Source: Gracilaria vermiculophylla (lineage: Eukaryota > Rhodophyta > Florideophyceae > Gracilariales > Gracilariaceae). From it: 33,798 nt of DNA. Positions 11,069 to 19,369 of the stretch are shown here, piece by piece (the stretch's first letter is position 1; every line of letters begins with the position of its first letter). The DNA lies in the NCBI GenBank assembly GCA_019155205.2, contig JAHNZQ020003149.1, forward strand, positions 1,612,996-1,646,793, given 5' to 3'. The notes under the pieces were generated by a model. That model did no database searches and was not told where the DNA came from. It worked only from the letters and a program-made list of their open reading frames with translations. The translations under genes were made by a program, and so were the position numbers.

Positions 11069-12772
11069 AGGCGTTACCGAAGTGTTGAAGAAGGTGGCGG
11101 AAAAAAAGGAATGAGCGAGAACGGTATTAACCTTCTCTTGGGCTTGGCGTGGGGTTGCAGAGCTCCGCAGCCAAAGCGGGCTGGTGTCCTGGGTTTTTAG
11201 AATTACCGCTTGTGCTCAATTTGGGAAGGAAAATTTAAAACGCTTTAAATAAAATCTGTTTGTTTAGCCGTCTAATGCAAAAACTTTGCGCTCCAAAATT
11301 CTTGCATAAGTTGCCCTTTCAGAGGAATTCCATCTGATAGATCACAAAGGCGAAAGAGGTGTGCCACCTTTTGGCTTCGAACGCAGCAGACCGAGTCAGA
11401 ATCTGCCCGTCATCTGGTGTCACTTACGGCCTCCAATGATGCGCAATGTGAGCGAGGCAATCGCTGTCCCACCGCTGTAAATTCAAGTAACTCTGAACAA
11501 TAGGACGACAAAATTAGTGCAGGACATAGAACACGTTCGTTGGAAGAGGCCAGTCGACTTCTGAGGGGACCTCTGATGGATCCAGGTTGTACAAGTCACC
11601 CCTATACCGGCGATGAAACTGAAACAGCTGGCAGAAGCCGATCTCCGGACATGAAACGAAGGTCGAACCAAAAGGTGATAAAGCCGGAGCAGTGGGATGG
11701 GCAGATGGGGTCGGAGACAGAAGGAAGTCATCGCTACGAAGAGGGGCCGTGCCAGCAGTAACAGACGGGGTACCAAGTGGACTGACACTACCCGTGGAGC
11801 GACTTGCCGCGCGGCCCGCTGCTTTTGGGATGAGAATTGTGCCCCGGGTGGTCGAACAGGACGTCCGTTTGGAAATCTCACCGTACAGCCCGATTCTTGG
11901 GTAGCAATCCATGTTGTCGTTCAAAAGTGATAGGCCCTGCAAGGAAGCCCGAAGGCGACGCAGTAACCATATTTGGTTGCAACCTATTGCGAGCGAGAAA
12001 ACCACTACTGTTTAAGATAAGAAGAGGTTGCTGACGGACAATATCTGCTGACATGCTCGGTTAATGGCGGGAGGCGAATATGTCAGGGTAGATACAACCG
12101 TTTCGACCGCTGAAGCCTACCTAGCATGCCCAATAGTAAGCACGCGCTCATGTAGCCAAAATAAAGGAAGGGCATTTCGAGTGGATTCCACGACGTGGAG
12201 CTCACGACCAGTTTGAAACGAAAGAGTATGGTAGTTTACGACCACGTTAACGGTTGTTTCATTGCCAGCACCCATTATTGGTGACTTTGAAGAGTAGACT
12301 TGCGCTCTAGACTGGTCTTACATTTGACTCAGACGAGCAGAAGGCACGACGGCATGGTAAACGAAATGGCGAAACCACACCACAACTGCCTTTACTTGAG
12401 TACCAATGAGCACGAAGAGCTGACAATCGCACGGATATATAACCGGCGTTTGGCAGACAACATGAAACCAGAAAGCGTGAGAAGGGAAACCTCGACGAAA
12501 GCAAAAAGAAGATAGCCACAGAACCAATTGGAGAGCAAGTGCAGAAAAGGAACACCAGTGAACACGCATCCCGAAGGTGGCAACCACTGCAAACGTCGAG
12601 AAGTGCAGTGACTAAAAGGCGTCAGACTCAACTCACGGAAGATTCCGACTCACGTCGGACGAAGGAGACTCGCCGCGCTGTACAATGCTCGCGTGAAATG
12701 GTTTTCGGGACGCCTCGGGGCGAGTCGTGCGATAGAATAGGGAATGTGTAATACAGTGAGCATACTACCTCT
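11069..12772 (+). other. Unrecognised, partly coding-like DNA left of the right-hand repeat
   Basis: The 11100-11470 part is non-coding in appearance, with AATAAA-like A/T runs near 11240. From 11480 to 11905 overlapping frames are open on both strands, and a plus frame gives VPSGLTLPVERLAARPAAF and MRIVPRVVEQDVRLEISPYS. A plus frame at 12030-12297 reads HARLMAGGEYVRVDTTVSTA, EAYLACPIV and SLPAPIIGDFEE with three or four internal stops. A third at 12300-12515 and a basic one at 12539-12751 follow. None matches a family I know. Position suggests a gypsy accessory or 3' region, or fragments of another element. Confidence 0.3.
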
Positions 12773-12862
12773 TGGTATGGAATTGGCCGTGGTAGTTGTG
12801 GCATACTTCAAAGCTATTTGGTTGCTGATAAAGCAGATCTTGTAGAATTCTTTTGATTCCGG
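12773..12862 (+). repeat. Right-hand copy of the ~166-bp repeat, first part (putative 3' LTR)
   Basis: Starts TGGTATGGAATTGGCC and matches 2074-2170 (TTGTGGCA, CTTCAAAGC, GTAGAATTC, then GATTCCGG against GATGTCGG). The match stops at 12862, exactly where the TGTTGCAG start of the 79-bp repeat array begins. Confidence 0.55.
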
Positions 12863-12941
12863 TGTTGCAGAACAGATGAAGTACATGCGCTACACTTTAA
12901 CATGAAAGAGGGCAAACACTTCACAGTTTGAAGTATCAATA
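12863..12941 (-). repeat. 79-bp terminal repeat, copy C
   Basis: Plus-strand ends are TGTTGCAG and TATCAATA. It shares with the other copies the order AACAGATGA, CGCTA, CACAGTTTGAA. It is the most diverged of the three well-aligned copies, consistent with an outer or older position. Confidence 0.6.
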
Positions 12942-13078
12942 CACCCTCTCCCTATACATCCTTACAGAACGAGACTTCGAGTTCACAGTAGGCAATCTTG
13001 ACTACTGCCGTACACCTGATCAATTCTCAGACTCGGGTCACATGTGGGAATGTAATCCAGGGTTTCAAGGTTTATCGG

Positions 13079-13157
13079 TGTTAGAAAACAGATGAGCTAT
13101 TTGCGCTATACTCTCTTGTGACACAGGGCGCACAGTTCACCATTTGAACTATCAACA
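13079..13157 (-). repeat. 79-bp terminal repeat, copy B
   Basis: Plus-strand ends are TGTTAGAAAACAGATGAGC and TTTGAACTATCAACA. It differs from copy A at only a few positions over 79 bp (for example ACAGATG against ATAAATG, and CGC against CAC). Directly next to it on the plus strand is the complement of the polypurine tract, CGCCCCCTCGCCC. Confidence 0.75.
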
Positions 13158-13254
13158 CGCCCCCTCGCCCTGTACGTCCTTACAGAACGAGACCTCGAGC
13201 TTACAGTAGCCAATCTTCACTACTGCTGTACACCTGTACAATTTCTCAGGCTCA

Positions 13255-13332
13255 GGTCACTTCTGGGAGTCGAACCCAGGGTCCTAGCGATTAGCTGGGC
13301 CCATAACCTGTTAGAAAATAAATGAGCTATTT
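13255..13332 (-). other. tRNA-like segment with T-arm/B-box in the TRIM-like spacer
   Basis: On the minus strand 13263-13279 reads CTGGGTTCGACTCCCAG, a perfect T-arm (5-bp stem, TTCGACT loop) containing a consensus pol III B box. TAGCTCA, the start of an A box, lies 45 bases upstream (13323-13329). I could not fold the intervening sequence into a full cloverleaf, so this is not called as a tRNA gene. Confidence 0.45.
13294..13308 (-). other. Putative primer binding site (initiator tRNA-Met anticodon type)
   Basis: The plus strand reads GCTGGGCCCATAACC, identical over most of its length to the anticodon stem-loop of eukaryotic initiator tRNA-Met. On the minus strand it abuts the AACA end of repeat copy A, which is where a retroelement primer site belongs. 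Copia-type elements are known to prime from an internal fragment of this tRNA. Confidence 0.6.
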
Positions 13333-13387
13333 GCACTATACTCTCTTGTGACACAGGGCGCACAGTTCATCATTTGAACTATCAACA
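13309..13387 (-). repeat. 79-bp terminal repeat, copy A
   Basis: Plus-strand ends are TGTTAGAAAATAAATGAGC and TTTGAACTATCAACA. It is nearly identical to copy B. On the minus strand it lies immediately upstream of the primer-site-like sequence, so it occupies the 5' LTR position of one unit. Confidence 0.75.
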
Positions 13388-13403
13388 ATCGGGGACTGTA
13401 ATC

Positions 13404-13482
13404 TATCATCAACTAGATGTCATCTATGTTGTATACTCTGTTGTCACACATGGGGTACAGTTCAAAATTTGAACGATCAACA
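13404..13482 (-). repeat. 79-bp terminal repeat, degenerate copy D
   Basis: The right part (GTATACTCTGTTGTCACACA, then GTACAGTTC, TTTGAACGATCAACA) aligns clearly with the other copies; the left part only weakly. It lies 16 bp from copy A, and ends where the older ~166-bp repeat resumes. Confidence 0.45.
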
Positions 13483-13558
13483 TCCACCACGCTACAGTAA
13501 GCAGCGTACCAGGAGCCACGAGTGCTGGCCCTATCGCAACTTGGATGGTTGGCAGGGA
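13483..13558 (+). repeat. Right-hand copy of the ~166-bp repeat, second part
   Basis: Resumes with CCACGCTACAGTAAGCAGCG, matching 2171-2190, and continues through CTGGCCCTATCG and TTGGCAGGGA against CTAGCATTATCG and TTGGTAGGGA at 2208-2240. Homology then ends. Confidence 0.55.
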
Positions 13559-13920
13559 GTCCCATTTTTACAGAGTTGCATAAGCTCCTCTCATGCTATT
13601 TAGTAAATCCAAGCATCGTTTAGCTATGTTTCGACCCCTGTGCTTTCTACAATCGACCAGCAGGATGGCCCCTCTATACTACCAGGCCTCCGTGACCTGC
13701 AAACGCTGCATCCTCTACTACGAATCATTTCCCGTAAGCCTTCCATCCATCGCCTATCTACAGCTGTTTTGCTGCTGCCGCTACTCTTCTTTGACTACTT
13801 TGAAACAGGGCGGGACATATTTGAGTTCTCAACTGTGTTCCAGGGCATTGCATAAAATGTCCCGTGTAAAAGAGCTAAGTTCAGAAGAAAAATGACAAAT
13901 AACAGACCTTTGTAATCCAA
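13559..13920. other. No gene recognised between gypsy and Tc1 remnants
   Basis: Plus-strand open frames of 70-100 codons at 13593-13895 overlap each other and carry no recognisable motif. I see no repeat or RNA feature. Confidence 0.4.
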
Positions 13921-13924
13921 ACCG

Positions 13925-14860
13925 ATGTTTTCAACGGATTTTGGACCAGCATTGACGTTCGAAATCGTGCGTTTACGAATTTTGGAAGTAAAATACAACA
14001 TGTGTCACAAAAACGGTCCGGAAGCACCCCCAGACTCAGTTTTCAGGACAAAAAAAGTATCAAGAAAAAGAAAGCAATCTCTTTCCGCAACAATTTTAAG
14101 ACGTAACTTCAATTTACGCGTATCTCTTTCAACAATCACGAAGGATATTCATTATAAAAAACTTTTTAATTCATGATAAAATAAAAAGGCTTCTTTAGTA
14201 ACTGAACACCATCATTGTAAGTGACTAGAATACAATGTGACCTACAACCGAGTTTATTCAAATGGCTGTGATATGGTGGTCTAGAGTGACAAAATAAAAG
14301 TTTGATGGAGATGGTTCGGATGGGTGCAGTTACTACTGGAACGTCATGCGTCAAGAAGATGGAATATTTTTTAAGCGGAAAAATGTAGAAGTTTTTGTCA
14401 TGGATTCGGCTTGGTTTTTTATATACGAAAAAGGTCCTTAAGGTTTTGTTCAAAGTAGCTTGAACTCCAACGGATATGTAAAGATCTTAAAGTCCCATTT
14501 TCTGACTTCCGTGAACAATTGATATCCGGGGCAGTTTTTCAGACAGCAAGATAATGCTCCCATTTATGTTTCAAAACTTTCTAAAATCATGGCTTACTGA
14601 AGAAGACATTCATTCATAAACATGACCTGCACATTATTCCAATCCGAGTTTTATCTAATACATTGGAGAACCTTAGCTCACCGAAATTCTGATGGGTGTC
14701 GGCTTTATGACACAGTTAGTGAGCTGAAGTCCGTTTACCTAGAAAAAAGGTCGATATTTTATAATTCAGGTGCTATTGATCATCAGCAAAGGCCTGCCGC
14801 GTCGTCGTATGGAATTCATGAGAGCTGATGGCAGAAAAGCCGAGTGTTAAAGATATGTTT
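13925..14860 (+). pseudogene. Tc1/mariner transposase pseudogene
   Basis: N-terminal DNA-binding part: SRKRKQSLSATILRRNF and VSLSTITKDIHYKKLF (about 14052-14165), resembling the second HTH of Tc1/Tc3 transposases. Core: SDKIK followed in another frame by FDGDGSDGCSYYWNVMRQED (about 14285-14362, canonical FSDEKKFNLDGPDGW-x-YYW-x-D), LNSNGYVKILKSHFLT, QQDNAPIYVSKLSKSWLTEE (about 14540-14605, second Asp kept), WPAHYSNPS and LENL (third acidic region), DTVSELKSVY, and the C-terminal LPRRRMEFMRADGRKAEC (about 14790-14850). All blocks are in order on +, but several frameshifts and stops destroy the frame. It is the most complete Tc1/mariner copy in the window. I found no certain terminal inverted repeats. 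Confidence 0.75.
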
Positions 14861-14869
14861 TGATGTAAT

Positions 14870-16260
14870 ATGGATAAAAAGCCAATGCGTACGATTATTT
14901 TTGACTAATAAGGAACTCAGTAATCTATTTTTTTAAACTTGTAATGAAGGTTTAAAACAAATGCTTATCTACATGATATTATTAAATTCAAATATTTAGA
15001 AGCAAACGCCACAGTCACGTAATTTACATGCCCATCATGGAACCCAAACACAGTTGTGCATGACATGATGCGAAGTTGTCGTAATGCAGAAGCGTTTCTG
15101 TATTGTACACGAAATTAAGAGATCTACATATTCCACAATGTGTAGGACCACAAATTCAGCGTTCGCATAATGTGGCGCAGTATAGCAGCGGTTAGAAAAG
15201 TGTTGTTTTCAATTGGATAGACATAGGGAATGTGCTAGCGGCCTAAAATCCAAGGTGTAGTTCACTATAAAAGGCTTTGATCAGACGATTCCGCCTGAAT
15301 CCTGGTCAGACCACTCCTTCACAAACTTAATCTTTATTCAAAGCAATACCAATTCTTTCATCTTTTCATTTATCCCCCTTGGGAGGTTTCGTTTACGGCA
15401 CCTTCAATCTGCTGTAGTACATCCTTTAAGGTCAGCGATGTCGTTCAATGTTTCAAGCGGTTTCCATCGCGCCGTGAGTTTCAACGGTGTCATTGCAGTT
15501 TCCTGTCGTGTTCTCGTGGAGCTCCGGCTGTGGACGGCATTCTACTACTTCGAGTCCATCTACAGCTTGGAAGATAAAATCTTTGTTTTTCGTTGACTAG
15601 GTCATGTTTTACTCCTGCCATTTTGTCCCTCACGTAGATTTCCATATCATCTGTAGTTAATAGTAGCTCTAAGTGATACGACGTGAGCGTCTATAGTCCT
15701 CAGGCCGCCTGGCAGTCGTTCAAGGGTAGGTAAACTCCTTCACGATCTTTTCCAATATTGTGTGAGTGCACTGAACACTAGTTGTCTACTACACAGTGCC
15801 GGCCTCCGTGATATTTTCAAGCGAGTACTCTACTCAGCATGATCGCGACTAAGCGTCTGACAAGAGTGTACCGGATGTCGGAGGAAGTCCGGAGCCGTTC
15901 TCCATTGCAGACGTGCTTTCCGAGCGGCAGTCGCGTCCGATCTTCCGCGAGGCGAACCAGCACGAAAAGCAACTTAATAGTCCAGCGCACGAAACGTGAT
16001 CCGAAAATACTGCCGCGTCTGTGACACCCAAGTTCAGAGACACCTTCAGCAGTAGGCTCACTTCGGTGGCGCCAAACATCGCAGTGCAGTCCGCCGCCAT
16101 TCGAATCAAAAGATGTAAATCTGGTGTCGCGTTCGCACTCTGAAACTACATGAAACCTACGACATACAGGTAGATTATAAAAGTCGGCGTCCTCTCGGAG
16201 TCGTATAAAAAAGATCTGAGCCTCTAGCTGAAGAGCCCACGACCTCTTCTATATGCAATA
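14870..16260. other. No recognised gene; element-free or unrecognisable DNA
   Basis: 14.87-15.28 kb is AT-rich. 15.29-16.1 kb is more mixed, with open frames of 61 (+) and 86 (-) codons at about 15840-16110 that lie opposite one another and show no motif. Nothing here can be assigned. Confidence 0.4.
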
Positions 16261-16265
16261 ATCGA

Positions 16266-17720
16266 GTGTCTAACTATCAATACATAGCATTAATTTGCAA
16301 CTTGTCTTTATCGTCCTTCATTTATACTGTCGATTTGTCACCTTTCCTCTTTCCTTCTTCTGGTTTATCGGGTCATTTTCGATTGAATTTTGTGAGGCAC
16401 ACAAAAAATACAGCCAGGATGAAGAGAATTAGTAGGAGGGAATATTTGTACTCATATTCATCGTTTGGTCATGGATTAGTACGCTCGCAATCTGTGCAGT
16501 GCAGTCCTCATCATAAAGGCTGCATGGCATCAAGCAAGCTGATGACGATACAAGATTCAAAATTTAGCACCTCTCCAGTGCGAGATCTCCGCCATGCTAT
16601 GCGCTCTGCTCCTCATTTTTCTGGAGAAAAGGTGCAGTCGCCCTTTCCGAATAAAGACGAATTTCTTTCGCACCAATACCTGTGCTATCGCTGGCCACTG
16701 CGGCAATCATCGTATTTCTGAACCTATTTTGAAGAAAATGCTCTCATTCCCTTTCATGAATGTATCTTTTTATGCGAACGATCAATCCCTCATCATGCTC
16801 ATGGGCTTCGACAACCAGTCATTTAATTATATAGTTAACAAATTTGGTTCCATATACAACACATACATTTTACACTCTGGCAGGTGCGCGGTCATGTGAC
16901 AGAACCGCAAAAACAGGGCACTGCGGTCACCCACAGCAGTGCAGTGACTGGGACTGTTTCTTACGTGGAACAGGACACGTGGGTCTTGTATTGTATTATG
17001 AATGAAATATGACGTAGTATTTTCCGCTTGCTCCATCTTTTGTTCGGTACCGGAGGCGACAGCTGCGTCGGGCCCTTAAATAGTATGACTTTGGATCCCA
17101 ATGCATGCCATCAAGAGAGGAAATACATGTCTTTCAAAAATGGTTCGCGATCAAGTATTCTACGTTTGTAGATGTGTGCGCTGTTGCTGATTGCTTAAAT
17201 CTCCACCCGGAACAGTCTAGAGACGACGTGATCTACAACATGTTCCATCAAGCACAAAACACAATCAATACGTTGGAAACGTATTCGTTTTTTCACCATA
17301 CGGGTGCATAACTACCCTTTCAAAAAACGTCCTCGATTCAATACTGCACTCCACAGTAGCTCAGACGCGAAACACCAACTCAAAACTTAAGATGCCTATA
17401 AATAATAAACCAGAATACATGTTGTTGACGCTATGTTTTGCAAAGGACAGTGCCGATTTCTTATGAGATCAGCGTTGCATCACTTGCCATCGGCTATCGA
17501 TGCTGCGTATGTCATACGTCTTTGAAAGGCATCGTTTACGGAGCAGGCGTCTGAATGGAGAATGTGTGGGTTTTAATGGAGTTGTACTGTCCTTAAATAA
17601 TGCATTGTGTACGAGGAAAGAGATGAACGCTTGTAGATATTAATTTTTGCGCGTCGATATTTAATTCACAAGCAGGACTGAGGAAGACCTATCCAATCCT
17701 TTCGTCCTATATACCAGTCA
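16266..17720 (+). pseudogene. DDE_4 (PIF/Harbinger-like) transposase pseudogene
   Basis: Recognisable blocks start at about 16715: LSFPFMNVSFYANDQSLI, MLMGFDNQSFNYIVNKFGSI and YNTYILHSG, then ALRSPTAVQ-stop-LGLFL and TWNRTRGSCIVL (about 16918-17000). These match the N-terminal helical region of DDE_4 transposases. Then MPSREEIHVFQKWFAIKYST and FVDVCAVADCLNLHPEQSRD give the first catalytic Asp in VDVxAVADG context (about 17105-17230). A shifted frame has QYVGNVFVFSPYGCI and LDSILHSTVAQ, where the family has GS-x-HDS; the Asp is missing. The end shows EQASEWRMCGF and YEERDER (about 17545-17630), like QA-EWGMRAFQ and YEERGER. The open frame at 16266-16700 lies upstream without a clear domain and may be host sequence or the variable N-terminus. 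Confidence 0.72.
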
Positions 17721-17824
17721 TTAGATCAGATATAAAACATCTTTTATTTAATCAAAACCAATAGAAGAATTGCTTCAACCTTTTTTTCTTTCGCGAGTGA
17801 CAATGTAAACATATCCATGAGACG

Positions 17825-18088
17825 TTAATGTCGGTTGCCCTCTTCTAGGCACGGATATTGCTCATGGACCCTTTCCAAAGCCCTTTTCATACTTCTTTTG
17901 TCACGTTCAGCCTCTCTCTTTCTGTGGTCTTCACGTCGCTATTTTCGCCACTTCTTTGCCTCCTCGCGCTCCAACGCTCTTTCATTTTTCTTCTCATCTC
18001 TCCTTATCTGATTCCACAATTTCTGGGGCTTGAAAACTGTAGTGCATTGACCTCCGAAGAGGTCTTTCTTGGCACTTCGCCGATTCAT
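17825..18088 (-). pseudogene. K/E/R-rich coding-like remnant with one stop
   Basis: From an ATG at 18088 the minus strand reads MNRRSAKKDLFGGQCTTVFK, then a highly charged segment DEKKNERALEREEAKKWRK, an in-frame TAG, and a continued charged segment REDHRKREAERDKRSMKRAL ending VHEQYPCLEEGNRH-stop. That is 87 sense and stop codons with one interruption. The composition suggests an alpha-helical, possibly coiled-coil or nucleic-acid-binding tail. I do not recognise the family. It could be the N-terminus of a broken host gene or part of a transposon ORF. The opposite strand is open only as a Ser/Phe/Leu-rich shadow. Confidence 0.4.
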
Positions 18089-18344
18089 TGGATTCCCGTT
18101 CGGCCGTATATATGAAAACGGTTAACGCCGCAGGCTCGAGTCACGACCCTCTGCACAGAGGACTCCGGGGTAGCCGAAGCGGCGCGTGTCGCGCGAGGTG
18201 GCACGTGCGTTGGATGGCCTTACGGCACGCGCGAGGCATCCGCGCGCGGCCTGCTGGCTACAGTATGGATGCCGGGTGGCACCTGCCTTAAACTCTTATT
18301 TTATCCTTTTTGCTATTTACTTATTTAGTTATTTCGGCCATTTC

Positions 18345-18400
18345 GGGCTTAGCGCTAAAGTGGTTAGCGCCACGGCATTCCAGCCGTCGCACACAGTTAA
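18345..18400 (+). ncRNA. tRNA-Gly(UCC)-like half; tRNA pseudogene or SINE head
   Basis: TTAGCGCTAAAGTGGTTAGC looks like a pol III A box. GCGCT (18352-18356) pairs with AGCGC (18366-18370) as a D-arm. ACGGC (18372-18376) pairs with GCCGT (18383-18387) around ATTCCA, like an anticodon arm with UCC but a 6-nt loop. The downstream part has no good T-arm (AGTTAACTGCACC in place of a B box). It is therefore a relic, not a functional tRNA. Confidence 0.4.
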
Positions 18401-18786
18401 CTGCACCAAGCAGGACTTCTGGTCTGAACATGCCACCCACGTGGACAACGTTCTCCATCGTGATGAAATACACAGTGGATTACGGACGTTAACCACCCGT
18501 AACGCCAAAAACAATGGTCCGGAGTATTCTTTCCTTCCTTCAGGTTCGTTCTCGTACTAGGTTAGCCCCAATAGACCTCCTATTTGTCCCGTCTCGTACC
18601 ACGTCCATCACCCGCTCAAAGCGCCATTCTTAATACCCGCACGGCCCAAGATATTCCCCGGCAGCGCCGAGATAGCCAAAAATATTCCAAGGAACTCTCA
18701 CCAAATCTACAAAAACTGCTTTAATCACACGGCATGCCGGATCCCCAGTTTCTCGTTTTGTCTTCCTCCTGCACCCGTTGCGACAG

Positions 18787-19345
18787 CTAAGCCACGGCGT
18801 TGCGTTCGGCTCGTGTGCCTTGTCTGAAGAAGGCTCTGCCTGTATACCACCTCGCGAGAGGAAATTTCCAAACATCCTTCGTGGTCATTTCCTCTTTGAG
18901 GCATTGCACTACTAATCCCTTAAACAACTCCGCAGTCGAGATCCTCGGCTTCTCCATCGAACCTCTCTTTGGTACCGAAGAGTGGACAGATGCAGAGCTA
19001 CGGAGGGTAATAGAAATGTTCTTGCTTTCGTCGTCAAATAAACTGATCCCATCCATGCCAATGAGCTCCTCATCGAAAAGTTTAGGCTCCCATTTTTTAT
19101 CGTTAGAATTTCTTGCACAGAGAACATCATCTGAGTCCTCGCCCACCTGGTTTTTTGCATTTTCTGTGCACCGAATACTTTTTTTTTTGCACACACGGAA
19201 GGAAGGTATGGTCATCTGTGGGCATTTTATATCGATGGAGAGACGCCGACTTGCGCTTCAAGCTCTCCACTGTACTGTTGTGCTCAGAATATCGTTCAGA
19301 GTGAGGGCAGAGTACGTGCTCTTATTCCTATTTTGCAAAAGAGAA
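18787..19345 (-). pseudogene. Unrecognised coding-like remnant with Cys/His-bearing segment
   Basis: On the minus strand one frame reads LKRKSASLHRYKMPTDDHTF, LPCVQKKKYSVHRKCKKPG and then, after a stop, CSLCKKF (about 19300-19095). The spacing of Cys and His resembles the zinc-binding tails found after some transposase cores (piggyBac-like enzymes among them), but I cannot prove the family. A second minus frame is open for 142 codons (18787-19215), with FDEELIGMDGISLFDDESKN and STAELFKGLVVQCLKEEMTT. It continues past one TAG for another 20 codons. The plus strand of the same stretch is also open for 188 codons but looks like a shadow (Leu/Ser/Phe-rich). Probably a broken gene or transposase on -. 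Confidence 0.35.
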
Positions 19346-19369
19346 ATGTTCATCTATAAGTTCTAAGGG

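Larger units (their letters stand above)
12863..13482 (-). mobile_element. TRIM-like non-coding retrotransposon in tandem (79-bp terminal repeats)
   Basis: Three or four copies of a 79-bp unit occur at 12863-12941, 13079-13157, 13309-13387 and, more degenerate, about 13404-13482. Read on the minus strand they start TGTTGAT (one has TATTGAT) and end AACA, the TG...CA signature of LTRs. The spacers between them are 137 bp (12942-13078) and 151 bp (13158-13308). On the minus strand the 151-bp spacer begins with GGTTATGGGCCCAG, complementary to the anticodon arm of eukaryotic initiator tRNA-Met, and both spacers end in a G/A-rich tract (GGGCGAGGGGGCG, AGGGAGAGGG) directly before the next repeat. 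That is the order LTR-PBS-spacer-PPT-LTR. There is no coding capacity. It splits the ~166-bp repeat, with TCCGG and TCCAC as a possible diverged 5-bp target duplication. Confidence 0.65.
2074..13558 (+). mobile_element. Degenerate Ty3/gypsy LTR retrotransposon with nested insertions
   Basis: Gag, protease, reverse transcriptase, RNase H, integrase and a chromodomain-like tail occur in that order on the plus strand between 2480 and 7570; integrase after RNase H is the Ty3/gypsy order. Related ~166-bp repeats flank the block. If they are the LTRs, the element is expanded to about 11.5 kb by at least two insertions: a DDE_1 transposase gene (about 9619-11068) and a 620-bp TRIM-like array in the 3' repeat (12863-13482). 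Every domain is broken by stops or frame changes, and active-site residues are lost in RT (YIGN for YxDD) and integrase (first Asp). The coding core is confident; the outer limits depend on the repeat pair being LTRs. Confidence 0.55.

Noticed and set aside
11514..12005. 163-codon minus-strand open frame as a gene
   Set aside because: Both strands are open here, no motif is visible and composition favours neither strand clearly; left as unrecognised.
13255..13332. Functional tRNA gene on the minus strand
   Set aside because: The T-arm is perfect but no acceptor stem, D-arm or anticodon arm closes; the sequence lies in a retroelement spacer.
12863..13482. CRISPR array (regular repeats with spacers)
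   Set aside because: Repeats are 79 bp, few, diverged, with related rather than unique spacers, in a eukaryotic transposon context.
18800..19366. 188-codon plus-strand open frame as a gene
   Set aside because: Leu/Ser/Phe-rich shadow of a more protein-like minus-strand frame; no motif.
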